Notes under the pieces: generated by a model
What the model saw: the letters and a program-made list of their open reading frames with translations, nothing else
What the model was told of the DNA's origin: nothing
The model's database searches: none
Source: Oxyruncus cristatus
Taxonomy: Eukaryota > Chordata > Aves > Passeriformes > Cotingidae
Length of the DNA: 64,000 nucleotides
NCBI GenBank assembly: GCA_013399855.1
Contig: VXAY01006715.1
Span: 1 to 64,000, forward strand
Direction of reading: 5' to 3'
Shown: piece by piece, positions 21,176 to 44,875 of the stretch
How positions within the stretch are numbered: position 1 is the first letter of the stretch
How the letters are laid out: each line of letters starts with the position of its first letter
Program-made: the position numbers and the translations under genes

Positions 21176-21510
21176 AAGAAACACACAGACCTTTGAGGTT
21201 CTTTGGCAGAGTAGAAGATCCAACTTTATTTAACATGGCTCCCTCTTTATATAGAGGGAGCAGGGAAGGTACTAGAAAGGAGGGGTGGTACATGGCAAAT
21301 AAGAAAGGGGAAGGAGGAACTGTGACAAACATGGAACTGAGGAGGAGGGTGAGTAACCTTTTAGAAAGAGCATGGGACGGACATAACCTTATAAGGGAAG
21401 GACTGCAATGCAGCAAAATTGGACCAATAGGAATTTAGGAATAAAATTTGGGGAAGACTAAGAGTAAAATTTTTATAAACTGGGGTTGAAATGCTTTTTA
21501 AGCCCCAACA
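21175..21510 (-). mobile_element. LTR, family A (5' LTR of the array)
   Basis: On the minus strand it starts TGTTGGGGCTTAAAAAGC (21510), with ACCCCAG, CTATTGGTCC, GCAGTCC, CTATATAAAGAGGGAGCC and TTAAATAAAG. Its U5 (AGGTCTGTGTGTTTC) ends near TGCCGAACTGCAG, where it meets the end of integrase and the start of env. Confidence 0.8.
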
Positions 21511-21560
21511 GCCAACAGAGCCAGAATGAGAGCCAGTGTTGGAGACATGGGCTGGTGAGA

Positions 21561-21960
21561 TGTCATGGTTTAGCTCATTCCCCTCAATATTAGAGTAGAA
21601 GATGGTTGATTCCAGGTGAAATTCCGGCTAAGTAGACAATTGGGGACTTTTGTGACATCTCCACAAAAGACATATTTAACAAACTGGAAAAGAAGGTGTG
21701 TAGTGCAGAAGAAAATGCCGGCCCAGAGAGGAGCGAAGGAGAAAACAGATAGCAATGCAGCCTCCAAGGTCAGTGTAGCAGAAGCTGGGAGGAGATGCCC
21801 GGAGGGGCCACCTCTCCCCCTCCAGCACTGGAAAAGACTTAAAAACTAAAACCCTGCCACCTGTGAAAGATGATTTGGAGTAAAGAAACTTTTGTGTGGG
21901 TACCCCCCACCGTAAGCATGAATGGCCCGGGGAAAAGGGGGTCAGCAGGTCTGGGTGAGA
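21561..21960 (+). mobile_element. LTR, family B, plus orientation
   Basis: Begins TGTCATGGTTTAGC, followed by GTAGAAGATGGTT, CCAGGTGAAATTCCGGCTA, CTGGAAAAGAAGG, AATGCAGC and AAACCCTGCCACCTGTG in the same order as the minus-strand copy ending at 29463. It starts 50 bp after the family A array. The right border is not defined. Confidence 0.65.
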
Positions 21961-23634
21961 GGAAACAGGGGGCTTGGGGCACCTGTCCCATCCACAAAGC
22001 TTCTCTGGACACCTGGTATCACTGAAAAACCCCTCACCTCTCTACCCCCAGCCACAGCGGCAAAACTGTGCCCTGCTTCCCTGCTAGGGAACTGTGCCCA
22101 GGCAGCAACCAAAATGTCAGAGGGAAGTCAGTGATGCCATCTGAACAAATCACAAATGTCAAAGTACCTCCAAGCCCACCATGGGAACCAGGGACACAGG
22201 TTCACATGCAGTGACTGCTCTGCCTTGGGTGAGAGGGAAAAGGCAAAAAAAATTAATTTCCAGTTCCAGAAGTGCAGAAGTGTAATGGCTTCTAAGAACC
22301 ACAATTTTGCCACTAAAGAGGAAATGGCCAGAAGTTTACACAAGTATATAAACTGCACTGGGGGTGGTTTATATTGAGTACTAAGGAAAGTCCACATGCA
22401 GGGGGAATGCTGGGCTGGATGGGGGTGGGGCAGAGGCCCACAGTGTTTCTAACCCATTGCCAGATCCAAACCTCTGAGGGCAGGGCAATGTACTGTCTTG
22501 GGCTGGGGGAAGAGAGTCTTAGGTCTCTCCTAAGTGGTGCCAGGTGCCCAGAGGCGCTTTGAGGACATGCCAGATATCCCCAAGCAGGCCATGTCTTTGA
22601 CACTTTATGACTATGAGAAACATGATAAAATATATCTTAATAAGGGATATTCAGTGAAGTATATATAGTTGTCATGAATAGTCATAACAATGTTGGAAAA
22701 AGGTAGGAAACTTACGTGTGCAGCTGTTCCATGTCCTCCACATTTGACCACGCCAGGGCACCTGGCCAATGCCCCACGTACGGCCAACTCTGAGATCATG
22801 AGAAGCTGCACATCCCCACAGATGAATAGTTAAAGACCTGGCATAAAGCTGACTTTTTTTCTGACAGTATGAAAGGTGCCCTCTTGTAGCTGATCTGAAG
22901 TTTTACCTGCAGGTGGACACACTGAGTAGGAGTTCTCCTGGTTACCCGAGACTCCTGGCATCGGCTGCAACAGTGCTTCTTGGCTGAAGTGTGGGCCTGG
23001 ATGCTGAGCTTTAGGTGGCAAATGGTGATGTATTTCTTCTTAATCGCTGTTCTCGCTCCCTCTCTCTCTACAGTAATGATCTGATGCATCACTAATTGTC
23101 TTTTGTGTATTTATGTACAAAAAAAAAATATATATGATTTGTTTTATTGTGTTTGTTTAATAAACTTTTCATATTATATGATTACTCGTGTGTAGCCATT
23201 TTGTTGAGTACTGTGTCTGTCTGCAAAACAAGCACCCACAACTGGTCCAGGACCAGGCAAAGCTGTGGGTGCAGGGTGGTGATGTGTCTGCTGAGAGGAC
23301 GGGCAAGTGATAAGCTGCAGGTGTCCTCCCTGGCATCCCCCTGGGCACAAGCCTGTCATCCCCCTGTGCCAGTGTTGGGTTGGACACTGGTGCATCCAGC
23401 ACCAAGGTGCTGCATCCTGGGACTTATGCCAGGCTGTCTCTGCCCTGGCCCCAGGGCCAGGGATGCAAAGGCATCTGGACTCCAGGAGATGTACTGCAAC
23501 TTGGCAACCACCAGTTCCTCCCGGAGGAAGGGAAGGCTTCAAAAAGACAGGTTAAATATCACTGACCAGTACTGAAATTCAAGGAAGGTTTTTTTCAGGT
23601 ATACATAGGTGCACATAGTGTAACCCCTTTGTTA
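21961..23634. other. gene-free stretch
   Basis: No supported gene. An AT-rich block with TTTAATAAACTTTTC lies at about 23155-23170 and could be the poly(A) region of an unrecognised retroelement or transcript. Confidence 0.35.
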
Positions 23635-24180
23635 GAAACTCCTGTCAATAGGCACCACCTGAAAGAGCCTGGCTCCAGCTTCTTTGTAGTCTCCCTTCAG
23701 GCCTTTTTATACATTGACCAGATCCCCTCTGAGCCTTCTTGTCTCCAGGCTAAACAGTCTCAGCTTGCTAAGCCTTTCCTCAGGGGAGAGATGCTCCAGT
23801 CCCTTCTTTGTCTTCATGACCCTTTGCTGGACTCTCTCCAGTATATGCATCTCTCATTGGTACTGTGGAGCCCAGAACCAGATGCAATGCTCCAGGTGTG
23901 GCATCACCAGACAAACGGAGAGAAAGGATCAGCTTCCTCAACCAGCTGGCAAAACTCCTCCTGAAGCAGTCCGGGACACCACTCCTGGCAAGGGCACATT
24001 GTTGGCTCATGATCAACTCAGTGCCCACCGAGACCTCCAGGACTTTTTCTCCAAAGCTGCTCCCAAGCTGGGCAGCCACCTCATGAATTGGTGCCTGAGG
24101 TTGTCCCTTCTCATGGGCAGGACTTCATGCTTCCCCTTGTTGAAATTCCTGGGGCTCCTGCCTTTGCAGGGCACAACCCT
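23635..24180 (-). mobile_element. CR1 LINE fragment
   Basis: Reverse-oriented CR1 words in order: GATCCCCTCTGAGCCTTC, TCTCCAGGCTAAACAGTC, TCAGCTTGCTAAGCCTTTCCTCA, TGCTCCAGTC, CTGGACTCTCTCCAG, GAGCCCAGAACCAG and CTCCAGGTGTGGC. They are followed by TTGTTGGCTCATG and a last match near CATGCTTCCCCTTGTTGAA. Diverged and non-coding. Confidence 0.85.
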
Positions 24181-24784
24181 GGGGTGATGCAGAGAGCAGC
24201 ACCAAGTCATGACTTGGGGCAGGAGGAGGGATTTGGGCCCCATCATAGTAAAGCTGCACCAGGCAGTGCAGGCTGGTAGGAAAGCAAAGCCCTAGGACAT
24301 GGGGCAGAAGAGACAGTGTGGAGGAAGCCAGACCTGGGGTGAAGAGCAGTGGGACACAGGCTGGCCCTGGAGACCTGCAGCTGGAAACACCTGTCCTGAG
24401 ACCATCTGCAGAGATGCAGGCCTGGAGCTGGGCAGCACATGTCTTTGGGGTATGGCAAAATAGTACCTGGTACATGTAGCAGGACCTGTCAGCATTAACA
24501 TCCCACCCCAACTAGCCAGGGGCTGCATCACCACACCCCTTCTCCCACCACACCAACCCCACAGGGGCCAGAAGATGTGAGGAAAGAGGTGCTAGCCTCA
24601 GGAAAAGGGGGAGAAAGCATGGGGACTGCAATGCCAATGGCACTGTTACTAACACCAAGACTCTGCAGCTTTCATGCATTTGATTTCTTTGATAGCTATA
24701 GACTACTGAGAGCCTTCTGATTGTCTTTTGGGCCAGCTCATACCCCAGCCTGGCCACGATTTCAACATTGCCTGAGGTGTTCTC

Positions 24785-25798
24785 CTAGGGCTGCCGGCGA
24801 CGTTTTATCTTGTTGGGCTGGGAAGATTCCTGGGAGCTGCCAGCCTTCCTCTTCAGGGCTCGCCATGGTCCCTCAGGTGAGTGGTCTCTGTCCCAGCTGG
24901 GAGTGGAGGCACCTGCCACAGCCTCCCCCAGATCCTCATGCAGCTCTTCCTGCTGCCCATTGCTGGGAATAGGGGCAATGGGGATGCTGCTGGGACCCCC
25001 ACAAAGAGCAGCAGTCGAGGTGCTGGGGCGCGGGTGCTCCTCTTCGTCAGCTCCAGCAGGGCTGCGGGAGGGGGCTGGGCCTTGTGTGTGAGACCCTTCT
25101 TGGGAGCTAGAGGGGCTGAGGGCAGTTCTTGGGCTGCCCTCCCACTCCTCAGCAGTGTGGTTGTCCTCCAGGCCCAGCAGACGTAGGGCTTCCCCACTGC
25201 ACTGTTGCACAGCAACATCAATAAGCTGCTGCACAAATGTGGCTTCGTGGGTTTGGAGGAAGGGTTCCAGCAGCCGGACCAGGAATTCTCCATTCAGCCC
25301 AAAGAGGCCCAGGATGGACATTACAATGTCCTCCAATATGGATACCTGTGCATGCTCGTTCCCAAAGATCAGCTGCAGCTCCTGATGCACCCAGGGCTGC
25401 AGGGACTGGAGGAGAGGCGGGTGGTCCCTGAAAACAACGGCCCAGGTACGTGGTTCGAGGCCACCTGGAAGAGCCCTGGGCAGCTGGTTCTCTATAGGCT
25501 GTTGTGCTGCTGCTGTAGGTCTCTGGGCAGCTGGATATCCAGGAGCACCTCCTACCTGGTGGCCAACAACTGATGGTGCTGCAGGTGATGGGAGGACATG
25601 TTCTTCAAAGTCATCGTCCGCCCGCACTGAGTGCACGATGGAGAGGATCCTCCTCTTGCAGAGGGGGCACTCGGGCTTGCTCTCAGCCCACCGCTGGATG
25701 CAGGGGTAGCAGAACTGGTGGAGGCACGGCAGCACGTAGCTGGGCTCTGCACAGCTCTCCAGACAGATGGGGCAGCGGTTTTCTGGCTCCATGGCCAT
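24785..25798 (-). CDS. TOPORS-like RING-finger E3 ligase, copy 2
   Basis: A single open exon of 337 codons starting MAMEPENR. The C3HC4 RING at residues 9-48 has the same spacing as copy 1 and complete zinc ligands. Residues about 120-215 form the TOPORS-type helical region (AVVFRDHPPLLQSLQPWVHQ, then LNGEFLVRLLEPFL). A Ser/Pro/Glu-rich tail with poor conservation follows, and the protein ends in a basic nuclear-localisation-like KIKRRRQP. TOPORS is a nuclear ubiquitin and SUMO ligase; the short avian relatives lack its long RS-rich half, so a nuclear E3 role is likely but substrates are unknown. It points away from copy 1 about 17 kb off. No AATAAA lies close to the stop. Upstream sequence shares a 12-bp word with the tandem repeat of copy 1. 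Confidence 0.87.
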   Translation of the reverse strand: MAMEPENRCPICLESCAEPSYVLPCLHQFCYPCIQRWAESKPECPLCKRRILSIVHSVRADDDFEEHVLPSPAAPSVVGHQVGGAPGYPAAQRPTAAAQQPIENQLPRALPGGLEPRTWAVVFRDHPPLLQSLQPWVHQELQLIFGNEHAQVSILEDIVMSILGLFGLNGEFLVRLLEPFLQTHEATFVQQLIDVAVQQCSGEALRLLGLEDNHTAEEWEGSPRTALSPSSSQEGSHTQGPAPSRSPAGADEEEHPRPSTSTAALCGGPSSIPIAPIPSNGQQEELHEDLGEAVAGASTPSWDRDHSPEGPWRALKRKAGSSQESSQPNKIKRRRQP

Positions 25799-26203
25799 GC
25801 TCTCGGCTTGCTGTGCTGGGCTGGGTGAAGATGGCGATGTCCAGTCCTCTCACTGCCACTGCCACAACTGACCCAAGGAGTGGTGGAAGAAATGCCCAGG
25901 TCCCTCAAGGAAGAAACCCTCCCAGGGCCCCAGGGTGAGCTGTACCCACCCAGCTCAGCTCTGTGGCTGTGAGCCTGCCTCCTGGGTGCCCTGCCTGCCT
26001 GGGCAGGGCCAGAGAAAAATCCTTGTTGGGGTCAGTACTGAGAGCTGCAAGGAACAATTCCCTGAGCACAGTGCCAGTACCAAAGGCCTTGCTCACCACT
26101 CCAAACCTCACAAACTCACTCAGCTGGGGTCTCAGCATGAGCTGGCTGGGTAAGACTCAGTGAATGGTTATAATCAGTGAGGGATGTGGGGTCACAATCC
26201 ATT
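25799..26203 (-). promoter_or_regulatory. upstream region of RING gene copy 2 with conserved word
   Basis: The complement of 26190-26201 reads TGGATTGTGACC, identical to a core of the 23-bp tandem repeat before copy 1 (6427-6438). The complement of about 26152-26184 also carries TCACTGA twice, another word of that repeat. The distance to the start codon is about 390 bp here and 570 bp in copy 1. A shared promoter element is inferred. Confidence 0.35.
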
Positions 26204-27249
26204 GCTTGGAAATGTCACAGTCATTGCTAGATGATCTCATAGTGGGCCATCCTCACCCACTGTGCTCTCCCTGGCAGCACTGTGGTCCCAGCACACGTCT
26301 GAGGTTACCACAGCACCACTGCCCCCTCCCCTATCTCTTCTCCTGTGTTCCATAACAGTCACTGAAGCCTCCTTCGTGTGTTGCCAGGGCTCTGTAAGGT
26401 CACCTTTAGCTGGGGGACATGTTTCCAGGCACATGTGGCAAGAGGGTTCATTGGATAACACCTCTTGCCCTCCTGGCAGGCTGCAGCACAAAGTCCCCCA
26501 GGCTGTCCCCTCACACTGGGAGTCACTTGTTTTGCTCTTTCTCCCCCAGACAGAAGACTCAAGGGTAATACCCTGTGCTCAGCATCCATCAGACCTCATC
26601 CAGGCACTACATCCTCTTTGGGGTCCCAGAGACTGGTTGACAAACCAGAGGAGCTCATGGAGCAGAGAAAATATCAGGGCACCTCAGAGCACACCCTGGT
26701 GCCTCTGCATCAAGGGAATGGGGACAGGTGCTTCTCAGCACTTCCTGATGGGAGGGTGAGTGGTATCTCCTGAAACTAGAGAGGTTTAGGAATCAAAACC
26801 CTGTGAGATCATGAAGCACTGGAGTGGGGTGCCCAGAGAGATTGTGAGAACCCTCATCCTGGAGATCTTCAGGACTTGAGTGGTGGCTCCAGTCCAAAGC
26901 ACAACTGCCACAAGGCTGTGATGGGATGCTCACTGAAGTCCTGGAAAACATTGCCAGTGGGAAATATGGCAAAGATTTCCGGAGGTGCCACAGCTTCCAG
27001 AGTGACATACACCTCTATTCCCCCACATCAGCGATTAACATGTGCAAGTGGGTATCTCAGCCTTGAGACTGTGGGCCTGATAAGAAAGTACATCTTGGCC
27101 AGACCACATGGCTGGAATGCATTCAAGGAGAAGAAACTGTTTTTGGGAACCTTGTGACCATAAAAGGATAATTTGAGGGATGGGATGTTCCCCAGTTGAC
27201 CACCAGAGACTCTCAAGAGACCCCTACTCTAATGTAACTAAGTTCTGAG
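26204..27249. other. gene-free stretch, possible weak CR1 trace
   Basis: No supported gene. Around 26821-26880 the words GTGCCCAGAGAGATTGTG and CATCCTGGAGATCTTCA resemble sense-strand CR1, but the match is short. Remaining open frames (26262-26773) have no domains. Confidence 0.35.
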
Positions 27250-27503
27250 AAGTAATTTAAATATATAAAACAATTTGTGAGAATACTCATCATATATGCA
27301 TGAGTTTCAGGAAATATAGTGAATATATATAAGTGACATAGGTATAAACTAGTGTTTTAGATGCCTGGGTGTGCATATGTTGTGAGGATTGATCCTCCAC
27401 ACTCAATGCTGAAATAAAGTAATGCCTGCTTTCTAATTACAATTAGAATTACAATCTAATTACAATGTGAGAGAGTTTTATTTTGCTGAAGTTTTCAGTG
27501 ATG
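27250..27503 (+). mobile_element. 3' part of an LTR (ERVL-like)
   Basis: ATGCCTGGGTGTGCATATG, TGTGAGGATTGATCCTCC, AATAAA (27413-27418), GCCTGCTTTCTAA and a TTTTCAGTGA end match the LTR end at 3250-3424 in order and spacing. The upstream limit is uncertain and may extend to about 27030. Confidence 0.55.
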
Positions 27504-28599
27504 GAGGAGGAGCAGAAGTGCTGCCTGGGTCTGCCAAGCCCGTGCTGCCCAGCCAAGTGCCCCACGCCTCCCGCCACTCGGGAGCCAGAGCTCCGTGCTG
27601 AAAGTGGCCCGAGTGTGGACATAAGTGCAGTCCCACAAAACCCCTTTGTTTTCCCACAAGTTGTCAATCCTTGTTAGAAAGTGCCGTTCAGCTCTGGTAG
27701 GAGAAAGAGCCCGCAGCACAGTGGGTACCATCCCCTGCCTAGCCAGGGCTCTCTGGCAGAGCAGCAGCAGCACCAGCCCCTTTCATCCCACTCTTCCTTG
27801 GCTTCACCTGAGAAGCCATGAGCCTCTGTGACTGGCACAGCCAGCCACATTCCCAGGCTGGATCAGCTCCTGCTGGTGGGCAAAGCTTGGCACTTTGCTT
27901 CCAAAAAGTAGTAAATGCAGAGGTACAGACATACATACAGAGGAGCTCTGGGACTATCCAATAAGTGTGCAAATGTATGGGGGATGTTGTTTGAAATTAT
28001 TACAGCTCTCATGCCAATAGTGTCTTCTCTGCTGGTTCTGTGCAATTCATTGGGCCACTTGCTGACCCCCAGCAGTAACCCCCAGCTGCATTCCCTGGTT
28101 GCTGTTCATTCCATCTCTCACTGTTGCATGGGCTCCTGAGTTCCAGCTTTGAGGCTGGAGCACCAAGCCGTGTTGCTCCTCCCGAACGGATGTTCTGTCT
28201 CCGTTTCACTGTGCCTTGTACCAACCACATACGCTAAGAAATACAACTTAGAAAGCAGGGAATAAAAGGCCTTGGAAACCGTTGTGTGTGAGCAGGCTCC
28301 TAGAGTTTTTTTTCTTTTAGTTTGAAGAAACAGTTGCATTTTCTGAATGGAGGATGATGTGTGGTTACCTGGGCTTTGGGAATATTTTTTCTAAGCATGT
28401 GTCTGCAGATGTGTTTTTCCAGCAAATTTTGGCACTGACTGGATGGGGCTACAGAGTTATTGCTTTGCAGTATCCAGTGTATTGGGATCACCTCGAGTTC
28501 TGGGTCTCTTTGGCTCAGTCCAGACTCAAGAACACTTTCTGATGCTGTGCTTTGCTGCTTGTAGCTTCTTCTCTTTTGCCCTCTGGAATTCTCCTGACT
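27504..28599. other. gene-free stretch
   Basis: No supported gene, RNA or named repeat. Open frames here overlap on both strands without domains. Confidence 0.35.
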
Positions 28600-29463
28600 T
28601 TCTGCTTCTGGCCAGACGCCCAATCTTGGCTCTCGGCCGCGGCTGGTTACTCCAACTTCACCACCGCTCCTCACTCGCCATTACACCTGGTCCAAACTCG
28701 CACCAGGCCCCTCCTACGGGGGGGCTTCGTGTAAGGCTTATCTTTTGGACAAAGTCCCAAAGTCATCAGAGGCACACAGCTTCTCAAAGGAGAATTTACT
28801 CAACCTTTTTTCATTCTGTGGCTACAATTCCTCTGCAGCTTGCTGCAAACAGTTCAAGTGATCCAGTCTTGGCCTCCAGCCATCGCTGCCCTCCCCGGAC
28901 TATCCAGGCCTCCGGGGGAAGAACTCACACGAAAGTCCCTTCTCTCCACATCATTTCCACAGGTGGCAGGGGTTTAGTTTTAAAGTCTTTTCCCCTGCTG
29001 GAGGGAGAGAGGCGGGGGAAGGACTCCCCCATACCTCTGCACTTTCTCCACCGACCTTGGCAGCTGCATTGTTATCTCTTGCTTTCTGCTGCTCCTCTCG
29101 GGGCTGGAACTCCTTCTGTCTCAGCTGAGCAGTTTTTCTTTGGAGTTTCTTCTCCACTCTGCTACCTGCTTCAGCCGGAGGCTTCAGTGCCATGCCTGCC
29201 CCTGGCCCAAGGCCAGGGGCGGAGGGCTCTGGCCCCCCACTCGGGGAGGCCTCGCCGCCTCACTTACATCATGGCTCCGAGTTCCTTCTGCCCCACACAC
29301 AACTACAACAACGACAACAACAACCCTTCTTTTCCGGTTTGAGTTAAATTATGTAATTCGTAGAGACGTCACAGAAGTCTCTAATTGGCTACCTAGCCGG
29401 AATTTCACCTGGAACTAACCATCTTCTACCCTAAAACTGAGGGGGATGGGCTAAACCATGACA
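28600..29463 (-). mobile_element. LTR, family B, minus orientation, with leader
   Basis: On the minus strand it begins TGTCATGGTTTAGC at 29463 and follows the same order of words as the copy at 21561: AGAAGATGGTT, AGGTGAAATTCCGGCTA, CGGAAAAGAAGG, AACAATGCAGC and CCCTGCCACCTGTG. It is GC-rich in the middle. Beyond about 28900 the family A/B comparison runs out, and the section to about 28600 may be U5 or leader. An 80-codon frame at 29193-28951 lies wholly inside and is not considered a gene. Confidence 0.6.
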
Positions 29464-29502
29464 GCAACCATTTCCTGATTCCCAATCTAGAAGAAAATTT
29501 GG

Positions 29503-29916
29503 TCACCCACTGAAATTTTTAAGACCCAAGATTATGATATTAGTAACCGGGAAAAGTCGTGCTGTAGATCCAAAGAAATTGCACATCGCATGTATCTCAT
29601 CAGGCATTTCTTGAGCGTTGACCCAACTTTCAGCCTGACATACACAGAGCATTTGCATTAGGACAATACCCAACCTCCCAGAAGTCGCAGTCTGAGTTTG
29701 ACGAGCTGCTCTCTCCACTGCACTTTGTGGGCTCATGCACTGACCAGTGGTGGTCCTGGGGCTGGGAAACCCCCAAAGGTTGGAAAGAACTTGTGTAGAG
29801 TTATTCAAAAATGCTAACATGGCTTCAAAACTAGACACATGGCAAAAGCCCAGATCTCTCTCTATGCTTTTTATTTTTATTTCAGAAAGGAAATCACAGG
29901 TGATTTTTCCAGCCAC
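29503..29916 (-). other. unrecognised 137-codon open frame beside an LTR
   Basis: It encodes a soluble-looking protein with a Gln/Ala-rich centre (AVERAARQTQTATSG) and several cysteines. It ends 40 bp before the start of the minus-strand family B LTR, where the last gene of a provirus would sit. No envelope-type membrane anchor is present. It may be a remnant of the internal region or a chance frame. Confidence 0.25.
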
Positions 29917-30778
29917 TTGCTGTTAATCTCAGGAGGGAGAAGAAAACTGGTTTCAGAGTGAGAGGAGGGGAAGGATGCTGCCAAATTTTGGAATGGTTGT
30001 GACTTTCCTGTTTTCCTGAGGCCTGCCCATCACCTGATCTCTTCGTCCTCTGCCTCGTAGATCACATCTTTGATGGGACTTATCCATTTTGGCCTATTGG
30101 TTTCCTCCTACCACCACCTTCTAAGTTTTCCCACAGTCTGTTTTACATTTTTTGTTTCCTTTCCTTCTGACCATTCCAGCCCCATCCCTGCAGCTCACAG
30201 ATGAGCCCAGGGAAGCTCACAGAGTTGACTCACAGGCCCCAGATGCTTCTTTGAGATGCCATAACAAGGCAGCAACAGGTTGATGTGTGTGCAGCAGGTT
30301 GGTTACTGGAACAAGCATTCTCATTTCTAGTCAGAAGCACCAGTGGCCAAAGGTCATGTTTCCTTTGGTTTGGTCACATCCTGGTTCCTTCTCAGTGTTC
30401 AGCTTGGGGTGCAGGGTATAAGTGCTTCGTGCATTGTTTCAGTTACTCTTGGAACCTTTGAGCTGCAGGTTTTTGAATACAGGGGGGTTTGTGCCGCTTT
30501 GTGACAGGAGAACTTTCCATGCTATTTTTTTGTTTGCTGTTGTCCTGCTGCTCTGCATAAATTCACAAAACAACCTAGAGAGGCTGCTATTGTGATGTCA
30601 AGGGATTGTTGCCATGTCTCATAGTGTCAATGGTGCCTGGTGCGCAGAAGGCATCAGTGATCAGACCAACTCTTTGCTTGCATGTTGCAGAAGTATCCTC
30701 CTGCTCAAAGTGTTCTCAGTGAACAGGCGTGTCATTTATTCTCTTGTTGGAGCACAGAACTTGCACAGCACTGCTAAA
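29917..30778. promoter_or_regulatory. 5' flank of the PAK3-like gene
   Basis: No TATA box or CpG island is obvious. An in-frame upstream ATG at 30614 would add 55 residues to the kinase protein, so the transcription start is unresolved. Confidence 0.3.
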
Positions 30779-44858
<14,080 letters not shown>

Positions 44859-44869
44859 GCAGGACTCAG

Positions 44870-44875
44870 AATAAA
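44870..44875 (+). terminator. poly(A) signal of the PAK3-like gene
   Basis: AATAAA 12 bases after the TAA stop at 44856-44858, giving a very short 3' UTR if used. Confidence 0.6.

Noticed and set aside
28443..29342. 299-codon plus-strand open frame
   Set aside because: It runs antisense through the family B LTR, lacks domains and is Pro/Ser-rich by composition.
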